Notes under the pieces: model-generated
What the model was told of the DNA's origin: nothing
What the model saw: only the letters and a program-made list of their open reading frames with translations
Database searches by the model: none
Source: Fennellomyces sp. T-0311
Lineage: Eukaryota; Mucoromycota; Mucoromycetes; Mucorales; Lichtheimiaceae
DNA length: 64,000 nt
Assembly: GCA_025266875.1 (NCBI GenBank)
Contig: JALLLT010000017.1
Location: 682,001-746,000, forward strand
Reading direction: 5' to 3'
Shown: positions 23,926 to 34,722 of the stretch, one piece after another
How positions within the stretch are numbered: the stretch's first letter is position 1
Layout: each line of letters starts with the position of its first letter
Position numbers and translations under genes: made by a program

Positions 23926-26762
23926 TAGGAAAGGAATATGTTTCGTTGGAATGTCGCAGTTGTCTCTGAAAAAAAAACTTTATATGGTCGAATGAACAAT
24001 AGCTAAAGCTTTCTTTGTTTGCGATTGCACACACAAGAAAACATTCTCTTTGTTTCCAACTGATCTGGCCATCGCGTGAAATCCTTGACAAAATTTATCA
24101 CTGCGCAGCAGAATGCACCAAAGGTCGTCTCATTGGTCATCAATGAACGTACTGTTCTTTTGTTTCCTTGGTTACCAAGCAGGCGCATTAGAAAACTGTT
24201 AAACTTGTGCAGAAAAGAGCCATCACTGAAAAAACGTGGATTTCTCAAAATAGATGCGCATCCATGGACAAATAGTAAACGTATTACATGCTGAGCATCA
24301 TCCTGCCAACCAAATGCTTTGTACCATTTTGTACGTAGTACCGTCTTTCAAATCAAAAATTTGACTTTTTGCCCAATACGCATTTTCCCCATGACGTATA
24401 GGCGAAAACCAAAACAAGGAGCGACACACAAAACCTGCTGAAATCACATGCACCCGTGTGCTTGTACCTAGTAGCCTTCTCTGTGCCCACATATTTGACC
24501 GGCTCAACTTCTCTTGCTAACACAATCAGTTCCGCGCACATTTCACATGGACTCTTTCCATATCAGCAAGATGAAAGCACGTCCATTGGACCTTTAGACT
24601 CTACTGTGCAATTTGGATACGTACGACAGTAAATTCTGTTCACTCAAGATCCTTTCGCAACCTGCATAATTTCTAATGATCCAAGAATTCAACGAAACTT
24701 GAGCTCGAAAAAAAAATTTCTGACACGTATGTATTTTCGATGTACCAGGGTGGATTTTGGCTGTCCTTGACATTTTTTATGAGTACGTGCATCAGTTCTT
24801 TTATAGGTGTCTTGCTATTGAGTCTCTGGCCTAAATGAAACAGCATAATTTATTGGTGGAAGATGACTGTGGGACTCACATCCAATCTCAAGCGTGGTAT
24901 CTTGCAAAGGGCGGAGACCCTGTCTTGTTGGTATTTGACATCTGTGTCTAAATCAGTACAGCGCGTCTCCCCGATAGTCATGATTTATCTTCTTATACTC
25001 TGTGAGTAGAGCGCTTTTCAGCTAAAATTCCTGTTGATAAGTATTTTGCTGCTGAGAACCCCGAATTCAATAATCTATTACGCAGGTAATAGAAGAAGCT
25101 GTAGTAGTTAAGCAGGACTTGGCAGCTATAGTATGAAGCGCGTGCTATCATACGTGATAAGGCGAGCAATACATACAGTATCTTTATTTATGAATAAATA
25201 TCCGCTAAATCGACACTTACTTAAACAGCTGAGAAGACTCAAATGCCATGTCGTGTCGTCCGTATCCTGCTTCTAATTATCAATAACTTGCTTATCATGC
25301 AGCTGTTGACGCGATGCGATAGGTGGAGCTGTGTTCTGAATGAATGTACGTAGACACATCAGCATTTATTTACGGCACGATGTCCATTATTGTTGTGATG
25401 TATCGTCGGGTGCTTCCGTTTCGCTTGAAAGTCTTTTATTAATGAACCAGTTTTACTGATGATCGAGTTTTAACAATGAATCACGAGATTAATTTTACCC
25501 TTAGTCAGGTAAAAATATCCCGCTTGGCCAAAGCACCTTTGCTTCTTGGACTTTTTCGTAAAAATGAGCTGTATGTATTTATGTCAATCCTAGAGTATAT
25601 CAATCTCATGTAACGTTTCTAATGACGAAAACGTCCACAACAATTTTCAAGAATCCTTGGCACACATAGTAAGTCGCGGTTGGACAATAATACACGGTGT
25701 TGCATTGCTGACGACAGTTGTACTTTCAGTTTTTTTTTTATCAAGCATCCTTTCTTCGCCATTGCTGTCCTGGTCGTAGGGCAACGTACGAACCTAAAAA
25801 GTGCTGTGTATTGCCACGGTACAGGTAGCAACATCGTTGGCGACTGTGGTTGGCGTGGCCTTCGGGTAGAAACATCAACCACTCTTACTTTTGGTAGGTG
25901 ACTTTAAAAAGAAGCTTTGAGAGAGTATGATACTTATTGAAGAACATTTCTCCGCTGTATGCAACGCTACTATGCTATATCTGATCATCTGTTCCATTTG
26001 CTTATGGTAAGTTCGTACAAAGTATACTTTTTGATTTTCTGTTACTGAAATCAGATATTTCTAGCGCTTAAATGGATGGGATATGTAGTAGTGCTGATCC
26101 GGCGGAGGTTTGTTCATAAATAAAGATACAATACTGGTTAACGCACAATTCTGAAAGGTACTTGCAACAATTACAATCAGTGAATAAAATGTATACTGGG
26201 ATACGAGAGGGCATTATAAACTGGAATATACTCCTTTCAAAATCTGCTTTTGCTTCGTGCAGCAATATGGGACTAAAGCGATAATACATATATATGCACA
26301 ATGAATTGATTTTGTACCGAGCCACTCTTTTCTTGAATAATCTGCATCGTCCTGTAGGATGGTGTATATATTCTGGAATGAGTTTTTGATCTTAAGGTTT
26401 ATAGTTTAAATGGATTATCAATGAGGCGCAAGATTTCCATGTAGACCGCTTTACAAAGCCCTCTCATTAGTGCTCTGACCGTTGGACACAGGAGCACATG
26501 AATTCGTACGAAGGTATGCCAGACCGAACCTACAGCGTTTTTTCGCCACCTACGTACTATTTGAGGCTTTGATAAGTAGAAAAGTTAAACGAATATATAG
26601 TAGCCTAATGGACTTTTTTAAACATTATGTACATACATCTTTATTTTACAAATAGACGTAAAAGTAATATGCCAGATGTTTATGTGGCATACGCAGACAC
26701 ATATTTTCCCGAAATATCCTATATAAAAGTATGTGAATACGTTTATTGCAGTGAAAGCATCG
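23926..26762. other. Long intergenic region with a possible MDR relic
   Basis: No intact gene. A short minus-strand piece at 24298-24380 resembles the C-terminus of the MDR genes (listed separately). The rest is AT-rich, with homopolymer tracts and no exon chain I can defend. Confidence 0.5.
24298..24380 (-). pseudogene. Possible relic of an MDR oxidoreductase C-terminus
   Basis: The minus-strand reading 'SQIFDLKDGTTYKMVQS' resembles 'SHTFDLKDGAKAHALVETQ' of copy A and the matching part of copy B, including six identical residues FDLKDG. Upstream homology fades quickly. The match is short, so this is tentative. Confidence 0.3.
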
Positions 26763-27773
26763 TTAACTATGACTGCCTAGACATGCATGAGTTTCTTTTG
26801 CATGAATTAAATCCAAAAGGAGACGGTTTGTAGGAACGTTTATATTCCGCTCTGCAGCTAAGCGACATATCTGACCGGTAATATAATCCGCCTCAGTGGG
26901 GCGCTTTGCCATCAAATCTTGCAACATGGAGCATACGTGAGGTCCATAAACGACAATACTTTGCTGCACAAGTTTATAAAGGTCATCACCAGTAGTATTC
27001 AATTCGGTAAGCACTTGGGCCGCTTCGTCACAGATCCCGCGAATCAATCCTAGGGCATATGGATTATCAAGAAGCAATCCATTTTTGCATTCCAGCAATT
27101 TCGCTACCACGCTGATACTTCCATTGACCACCAGCTTGCGCATCATGAGAACACGCAATTTTGACCATTCAACGGCCGTTGCATTCAAATCTGGTGTATT
27201 CGTCAAGGCTGTCATGGCAAATTGCGTTTGCTCCGGACACGATAAAGATATTTAAAGGTTATATAGTTCCTGTATATTAATACTTAGAAAAATGCCTTCT
27301 TCCGGGCTGGTCCATCCAGAGTTATGTTGAATAGAAAACAGTGTGCGTCGCCATACAGAATGTCGATTGACTCCAATGATGAATGATGGAGAATATGCTT
27401 TGGAAACACCAGGCCACAAGTTGCTGAGTAATTCTTCCGCCAGACCCATGCCGTTTTGCAGTAATACCAATGTGGTTGACGGAGACAAGGCGGATTTGAT
27501 GGACTTTACAGCTTCCAGTGCTTGTAGCGACTTGGTAGTGACGATCACCGTCTTCAATGGCCCCTTTACATTGTTCGCCGTGACGGCATGGAAACCACCC
27601 ACCCGGATGGGCTTTTGGTCGATCCGCTGATATATTATCTTGCTCCCTTGACGATAAAAGTCTTGTACCGCTTGCGCTGTTCGAAGGATCAATGTCACAT
27701 CATGATGATTTGAACGCAATGCAGTGGCAATTTGACATCCTACAGCACCGGCACCGAGAATATAAAATTGCAT
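26763..27773 (-). pseudogene. Ketopantoate reductase (PanE/ApbA) with one in-frame stop
   Basis: One continuous frame of 337 codons from ATG 27773 to the stop at 26763, interrupted once by TAA at 27252-27254. The N-terminal part has the NADP site 'YILGAGAVGCQIATAL', 'VIVTTKSLQAL', 'LLQNGMGLAEELL' and 'FIIGVNRHSVWRRTLFSIQH'. The part after the stop has 'EWSKLRVLMMRKLVVNGSI', 'LLECKNGLLLDNPYALGLI' and the rest of the helical C-terminal domain, in the same frame. Ketopantoate reductase makes pantoate for CoA synthesis, although many fungal paralogues have other 2-oxoacid substrates. No GT-AG intron of correct phase removes the stop. Either the gene is freshly dead, the stop is read through, or there is a base error. 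A TTG at 27803 is not a likely start. Confidence 0.75.
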
Positions 27774-29082
27774 TTTTGAAATAAGGTAGTGCAAATATAA
27801 CAACTACATAGTGTCTCGTATATATATATATACCACTTTGGTCGCTAACCATCGGCTTTATTCGGATAATCGTACATTTAGAGGGGTAGTGCATAATGCC
27901 TAGAAAGTTAAAGAGGAGGAGTGTTTTTCGAGCTACATATACCCAAGTTTTTTTTTATCCGTAGTCCTTGCAGAAACACTACATTTTGTACGCCACAGAG
28001 CTGAAACCCCACAATTTACCAGTGGTACGTAGTGGTATCCCCAATTAAAATACAAGATATTATATTAGAAAACGAGAACATATAAAGCAAAACGCTTACA
28101 CAAAAAGCTAATCTGCAGATATTGGATCACTTTGCAATTGTAAAGGCCTTTGCAGGTCGCTGTGCTTTTGAACCAATGACATAACCTGGCGTTAAAGCGC
28201 CAAGGAGTACGCTGCATTTGATTGAATGACAGCCCTTTTGACTTACTCCAACCACTTCACCGGTTATTGGGGGTGATGAGTAAATGTCTACAGTTTTTCT
28301 CACACACAGTAGCCTCTTTACTGATTTCAGTGACATTGGCAATAATCGGGGTGGATTCACTTATTATTGAGCGAATATTTCACTGGAAGCTCATCAGACC
28401 TTTCATTAACATGTATACTTCGTATATAACAAATGTAGACTATTGAATGTATGTAATGACAGTAAGCTAAACACACAAGGGTCTGGCAAGAATATGCTAC
28501 TACCTTATTGGCAGTATTTTATGCAATAAGACCATGTCACGCCAAGATACATATTTCTTCGAAGTTTAAAAAGTCTGGCACCAGCGTTGAGAATCAATTG
28601 TTCATTGCATATATAGTAACTCAGTATAGTGGCACAGGTGTATTGCGCCATATACCGTAACACGATGACTACCTATTCTGGGAACAACGATATAGTAATT
28701 TCAAAAGGTCACCAGTTCGGCTCGGTCCAACGGTATACTATGCAATTGATGACAGGAGATTTTGCCTTGTTGAAAGTTACTGTACCCAATGACAAGAACA
28801 TTTGTTACTTTAATTACTGCAACCACCTGATCTTCTTATGGGGTATGCCATCCCGTATTTTTTTTTAGTCAATGCACCGTCATCGTTCATGATGCGTATG
28901 CGATATCATCATGACAAACACTATCTCTTTGATAACCCACGTCAGCAAGAGAACCACATCTTTGTTGTCAGTAACCGCCACATAAGTCCTTATCCAACGC
29001 ATGGATAACGCGAAATGAAGGAGATGTATATCCAATAGATTTATATAAGAATACGTTTCACGAGTTGGGATAAAATGGGCTA
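27774..29082. other. Intergenic, 1.3 kb, no gene identified
   Basis: A TA-repeat tract sits near 27820-27832. Open frames at 28127-28446 have no recognisable family on either strand. Confidence 0.5.
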
Positions 29083-30304
29083 CTAAACTCTAAGACAAAT
29101 TTTGCCTACGGTACGCTGGGAATCCAACAATATATGCGCCTTTGCTCCATCTTTCAAAGGGAGGATCTGGCTCTCATCAACTAAACTTTTGATCGTTCCA
29201 TCCTCGAGCCACCGACGGATATCTTTGACCCAATCGCTCGATCGGATTCCGCGTATGACCATATACTTGCGAGAGCTAAAGGCCATGTGCATCAAGACTT
29301 TTGCATAGATATATATCCATGTCCATCGGGTCGCCTTCTTCTCAAACAAATGCTTGACGGGTCCTACGGCTGTGGCAAAGACCCCTTTTGGTTTCAGTAG
29401 CGGTACGAGGCGGTAATAATAGTCGTCTCCTCCCACACAATCCATCACCAAATCGTAGCTTTCCTTTTCTGATTCCAATTTTGCCATGCTTTCCCTTGAC
29501 GTATAGTCAACCACACGGTCAGCTCCAAGATTGGACACGTAGGCTACATTCTTGCCACTGCATATGCCGATGACATGTGCTCCCAGTGCTTTGGCAATTT
29601 GAATGGCAAAGGCACCGACGCCGCCCGACGCTCCAACAACAATTACTTTCTTTGGTCCACTTTCTGGAAGGTTGAAATAAATACCATAGTATGCTGTAAG
29701 AGCTATGTATCGCTTTGTGTTACTTTTTTAGGTTGAGAGAGATAATTTAATAATTGGTACTTACAGGCAACGCCAACGGACGCGGCTTCTTCGAATGACA
29801 CATTATCTGGTTTCGTAGTAATAAAGTCTTTTTCGGTCGACACAGTAATCTGTATGTAATATTAGCGGTCTGACAACAAGAAATAAACCATGGTTCTGCT
29901 CATACATATTCTGCATAGGATCCTATAATTAGCGTACAACATCTTAGTCAACATGCTTAACCTTTGACGAGATAAGTATCACCTTTAGGCTTGTTTGAAA
30001 AGTCAGACAAAAGACCAAAGACAGGGTCGCCAACATTGAGATCCATCACCATCGATCCTTTTGCAACGATCACACCGGCAAAGTCGGATCCAAGTATACA
30101 CGGCAACTCGAGCGGAAAGATATTGCCAGAGCGAAGCTTGGACTCTGCAATATTAACACCGACAGCTTTGACGTTGACTATAACGTCAGTTGGGCTCTTG
30201 ATTGACGGCGTTTCCAGCTGGACATATTTGAGCGCCCCTTCGGGAGATCCGTGCTTAACCATCTGGAGTGCATACATTGTTTCTGGATAAGGTCTGTGCG
30301 CCAT
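29083..30304 (-). CDS. MDR-family NAD(P)-dependent oxidoreductase, copy B
   Basis: Exons complement(29083..29702, 29765..29849, 29906..29922, 29962..30304) give 354 aa. The three downstream exons are 17, 85 and 620 nt, identical to copy A, with the same phases. Start ATG 30304 (MAHRPYPETMYALQ) aligns with the MMHALQ region of copy A; an earlier in-frame TTG is not needed. Motifs: 'GSDFAGVIVAKGS', 'FEEAASVGVA', the coenzyme motif 'VVGASGGVGAFAIQIAKALGA' and 'LVMDCVGGDDYYYRL'. It lacks zinc-ligand cysteines, as copy A does. Residues ~215-250 ('KHLFEKKATRWTWIYIYAK') differ most from copy A, so substrate range may differ. All of its introns use GT donors. Confidence 0.9.
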
Positions 30305-31701
30305 TTTTCGATAATGCGATTCACGGGCGGTCAAATTATTGACACTTTATATATACTTTATATATCATTTTTTTAAGAAAAATAAGGTATGGTGGACGCG
30401 TAATGGTTTCCAAAATATTCACTTGCCAACGTATGAACGATATATCCTAGCACAGGAATAAAATGTGACACGCTATTTCTTGTTACAAAATTGGCACTAC
30501 TTTTCGGAGGCAAGGCGCCGAACTTTTTGATCGTCAAAAAAGCTGCATGTTTTCATAGCGGTTCTCCATAAATGCAAAGAAACAGCAGTTTATCATCATG
30601 ATTCCCAAAATATGGGGTAACTCATCTGTCAGCTTCTTATGGACATATACCATTAACATCAAAATGACAGGACATTCGGAGACGAGGCGCCGAATTTTGG
30701 TAGCTGACAAAGTTCGTTGCACAGCATTGATTTAATGAATCCAAAGTTTGCTATACCTATGCATGCACATACATGACAATATTCTTTGAGATACTGTGCA
30801 CTTTTGCCATCTATACGTGCTATCTACAGCTGCAAATCAGACTAATAAAGGGATCGCGTCGTAACAGCAATAGGTTGCATTTATATGAAGGAGGATCTTA
30901 GGTATAATGCTTGGTACGTACTTCTGGTAAGCGAACGATGGGGATGGTATCGAATGTATCCTGCAATATCGAGTCGTCAAGTACTCAAATATGCGGGAGG
31001 AGATACTGTATGAAAGACATGCAGTTATTAAAGCATGGAATTCATCGTGAACTGCTTTATATACTCGATGAAAGCGCTGGTCATGTCTTACATATCGTGT
31101 CTTTAGTGTCTTGTTTCTAGTTAATTATAATAATAATCAAGGATGGAAGTGGCTTCGAGTGAAAACCGCGCTTACTAGTTCCTAAAGCTTCTGTTACATA
31201 TCCAGCTAATCCTCAGATGCATAATGTATCCCGAGCTTTAATTATCTGATGTAATGCCCTCGATCTGACACATGACTTGAATTTCTGCGCCAACACCGTG
31301 TAGCATCCATGTCTCTCCCTGGTACAGCAGATCAAGCAATAGGGAACATTCTGTTCCCTTGGACGAAAGATTACGTCCACTAGCTCATGTAGCAGCCATG
31401 TCATCAAAAGATGTGGTAGCAATACCTGAGCAGATATCAAATGGGCGAAAAAAGGATATATGTACTCGATGAGCAGCAAATTAAACTATATGCGTTTGAC
31501 GACAGCACGTCAGGTGGGACTGATGTGTTGCACAATCAACACAGTGAAAGGAGATCAACTTGGAACGGTTTTGTGCCTTCACAAACAACTCCCTAGTGTC
31601 AAGAATGGGGAACAAGTTTTGAAGCATTTCAGGAGCGTTTTGGAAATCAGAAAAAGCTGTTACCATCGCTTGTTTCACCTCCCTTTCTTTCACTCAAACC
31701 C
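30305..31701. other. Intergenic, 1.4 kb, with a degenerate direct repeat
   Basis: No gene seen. Two related segments (about 30485-30550 and 30660-30730) share TTCGGAG followed by GGCGCCGAA. The right end is the promoter of the perilipin-like gene. Confidence 0.45.
30485..30730. repeat. Pair of degenerate ~60-bp direct repeats
   Basis: Segment one has TTCGGAGGCAAGGCGCCGAA and segment two has TTCGGAGACGAGGCGCCGAA, with further looser matching on both sides (AAAAT... before, ...CAAA...GTTGCA-like after). Spacing is about 175 bp. Possibly a remnant of a mobile element; origin unknown. Confidence 0.4.
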
Positions 31702-32772
31702 ATGACTGATAACAACACAAACCCTTACGCTATCATCGACAACGACCAGCCGTCCGTGGCTGCGCAAGAGGAAAAGCTTCCAGAAAAAGAGCAATCGCAG
31801 CATCAGGAAGAACAGCCTCAGCATCAAGAAGAAGTGTCTCAACGTCAAGGCGAGAAGCAACATCAAGAACAAAAGGCTAAAGAGGAGCAGCCCCAGCACC
31901 AAGAAGACCGCGCGATGGCCGACAGCTTCTGGCACCGGTTTTCATCCATTCCGATTGTGCAAGACAGTGTCGACAAAGTACAGCAGTATCCGCTTGGACG
32001 ATACGCATTGAAGCAAGCCGAGACGACATGGACCAGGGCATCGACGCAAGCACACGCACTGCCTTACGCACAAGCATATTTCGAAAAGGCAGGGGCGTTG
32101 GGATGTTTTTCACTGGACGTACTGGAACAGCGGTTCCCGGTGGTATACCAACCGACGGAGCAGATCGTTGACAGTGTGAAGCGATCGTCTGGGCAAGTAC
32201 GAGACAGCTTGATCACCAAAGTGACAGCACCGGTGCACCACGCGGTCAGTTTGTTATGGATGCCTGGGCAAGACAAGCGGACGGATGAACTTGCACACCT
32301 GTCAGCGCTGTTGCAAGAAACGGCAAACAACATTGCAAAGATCAACGACAGTTTGCGCGGATGGACCACGTGTGTGGCGAATCAAGTGGGCAGCCAGATC
32401 AAAGGCAGTTACGAAAGCACGCAAGCGGCAGGCAATCAACGGATTCTCGAACTGACAGCCGAGCTCGTAAGCAAACTGGACGCGGCATCCGCCTATGCCA
32501 AAACAGTTCACATCCCTCCGGTCATCCAGACTCGCCTGGAACCGTTTGTGGCATTTTACGATAGGATGCGAGCCGAAGCAGTCAAGGACGAATTGACGCC
32601 GCTTCAAAAGGCTTCCAAAATGGTGCTTCTCACGCAGGGCTGCGTGTTGCCGGCGTTGCAAAGCTCGATCGACGGGATCCAGGAGCAATTAAAGTACCTG
32701 GCGGCCATGTCCAAGGGCAAAGTGGTGGGCGAGATCAAGGGCCAGCTGAATTCGCTGGGCATCCATGCATAG
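31702..32772 (+). CDS. Perilipin-like lipid-droplet protein
   Basis: Intronless, 356 aa, starting at ATG 31702. Residues ~20-70 are a low-complexity tract rich in Gln, Glu and His with repeated QHQEE units. The rest follows the perilipin/Cap20 pattern: 'RFSSIPIVQDSVDKVQQYPLG', amphipathic 11-mer-like helices, then 'YAQAYFEKAGALGCFSLDVLEQRFPVV'. The C-terminal ~150 residues are predicted long helices ('SLRGWTTCVANQVGSQIKG', 'LELTAELVSKLD'), as in animal perilipins' four-helix bundle. Fungal perilipins coat lipid droplets and restrain lipolysis. No membrane span or signal. The codons of the second half are richer in G and C than surrounding DNA, which suggests good expression. The QHQEE tract could be length-variable between strains. 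Confidence 0.75.
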   Translation: MTDNNTNPYAIIDNDQPSVAAQEEKLPEKEQSQHQEEQPQHQEEVSQRQGEKQHQEQKAKEEQPQHQEDRAMADSFWHRFSSIPIVQDSVDKVQQYPLGRYALKQAETTWTRASTQAHALPYAQAYFEKAGALGCFSLDVLEQRFPVVYQPTEQIVDSVKRSSGQVRDSLITKVTAPVHHAVSLLWMPGQDKRTDELAHLSALLQETANNIAKINDSLRGWTTCVANQVGSQIKGSYESTQAAGNQRILELTAELVSKLDAASAYAKTVHIPPVIQTRLEPFVAFYDRMRAEAVKDELTPLQKASKMVLLTQGCVLPALQSSIDGIQEQLKYLAAMSKGKVVGEIKGQLNSLGIHA

Positions 32773-33112
32773 TTTTAGCAATGAAAAAATACACAGCGCT
32801 TTTTGGTTTCTTTTCTTAAAGAGGTCAGGTATTCCGAGGCGTGTGAGCACTTTTTAATTACAATTGGTGGTCGGCTATAGCTTACCATAAATGGCATTGA
32901 TAGCGGATAGCTGGACTGGCAGTCCCACATCCGCGGTGCGACAACCTAATATGCAGATGAGCAGTTTTACCCGCTGTTACCCACTCCTTTTTTTTATCGC
33001 TTGCCGAGCCTTTTCTCTCTGCCTCTCTCTTTGTCAACTTGACTGCAGAAGCGATTCCTTTCTTTTACATCCTCTCTCCTATTTGCCAGCCGTTTTCTAT
33101 TGTCCGCAACTC

Positions 33113-34392
33113 ATGTTCTTTTACCATGCTACTGTTTGCCGATCGATCGCCACCAGGGGGACTTTCCGACGATGGTCGTACACTGCCGCCGCCCTCCACA
33201 CTGCAACACAGTGCCGACGTTCAGCCGCTGTGATCTCTCAGCAGGAAAAGCTGGCAGCACGCTCCAATCTCAATGTCATTGACTTTTTCGATCCTGCGCT
33301 TGCCCAGCAACCACCGTACTACACGCTGCAGCACGGCGCAGCAGGATACCCCAAGAGCGACAAGAAGCCAACGACGTCACCTCAGGAGGATGCTATCTAC
33401 TCCAGCGTCCAGGTGGGGGACGACGCCTACTTTAAGCGGCGCGATGCCTTGGGGGTTGCGGACGGCGTTGGAGGATGGCGGAAGCATGCTGGTAATTAAG
33501 AGACTCAAAACAAACCTGGTGATTTTTTTTTATGTTTGCTAAGATACGCACAGGTGCCAATCCGGCGCTGTATGCACGCAAACTGATGCATTACGCTCAG
33601 CTTGAATTGGACCGCATCGACAACAATAAGCGGCCATCACACGTACAGCACGACGAGTGCGATCCGGTGATGGTGCTGGAGAACGCCTACCATCTCACGT
33701 CGCTGGATGCGCAGAACGAGGTAATGGAGAGGAGGGAGAGAGGGGAGGGCGAGGGGCGGGGGAGGGCGTGGAAAAGCAGGCTAACGGAATTAAACAGAAC
33801 TTTGTGGGATCGACAACGGCGTGTATCGTAATGCTGTGCCAAGACGAGCTTCGCGTGGCCAATCTTGGGGACTGTGGCGTATCGATCATTCGGCGCGACG
33901 ACTATGTGTTCCGATCCGAAGAGCAGCAGCACTCGTTCAACTTCCCGTATCAGCTGGGCACGGCGTCGTTCGATTACCCCGCCGACGCCCAGCAATTCTC
34001 GATCAAAATAGAAGAGGGCGACGTGGTGATTGTGGCGTCGGACGGGCTGTTTGACAACCTCTTTGACGATGAGATACTGGAAGAGGTGATGGGCTGCATG
34101 AACCGCAAGCAGGAAGGAGACAGCGAGTCGGTGCCCCAGCTGATTTCAAATGCTCTGGCGCTACGTGCCAAACTCGTGAGTGAGGATCTCAGCAACCCTG
34201 GGTCTCCATTTCAAAGTAGGGCCATGCATGAAGGCATGTACTATCAGGTGAGTTTCAACATCCTACACCTGATCCTGTAGCTCACGCAACACATATTATT
34301 AGGGCGGGAAGGCCGACGATATCAGCGTGCTTGTGGCCGTCGTCAACCGCGACGACCGGCCACGCGAGAATTCGCCACCGCCGCTACCATGA
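33113..34392 (+). CDS. PTC7-like mitochondrial PP2C protein phosphatase
   Basis: Exons 33113..33491, 33554..33720, 33798..34247 and 34303..34392 give 361 aa. The start MFFYHATVCRSIATRGTFRRW is basic and hydroxylated with no acids, like a mitochondrial presequence; in-frame ATGs further upstream (32891) add a hydrophobic leader that looks like UTR. PP2C signatures: 'GVADGVGGWRKHAG', 'VGSTTACIVMLCQDELRVANLGDCGVS', 'VVIVASDGLFDNLFDDEI' and 'KADDISVLVAVV', supplying the metal-binding aspartates. Order and spacing match Ptc7/PPTC7, which in yeast activates coenzyme Q synthesis and regulates mitochondrial proteins by dephosphorylation. Branch motif GCTAACG precedes the third exon. The C-terminus ends in a short proline tail. 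Confidence 0.9.
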
Positions 34393-34722
34393 AAAAGTCG
34401 AGGGTCCCCTCCCTCTCTCTCTTCCTCGTGCGCTCTCTACAACATACCCTACATACTGTATATACTATTTGTTTTCTGTCATTGATTTCAATCCCGCAAG
34501 TCATGTATATTCTCCCCCTTAAGCCTGCATCCATTTTTCTCATTAAACAATATATTACTCGGAAACTCTGGAAAAAGTAGAGTGGTTTATTTGTTTGTCA
34601 AGCTAAAAAAAAGATTATCGTACAAAACGTCTCTTGCTATATAACATACGTAATATATAAAGAAGGCGGGAGAAGGTATATATATATACTGTACAGGGAT
34701 CACATCAGCTCAAGGGGAGGAA

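Noticed and set aside
25680..25901. Plus-strand frame with 'GSNIVGDCGWRG', perhaps a small secreted Cys-rich protein
   Set aside because: No start with a clean signal peptide and no second cysteine cluster; at best a relic.
28127..28360. Minus-strand frame 'VGVSQKGCHSIKCSVLLGAL'
   Set aside because: No domain match I can defend, and no flanking exons.
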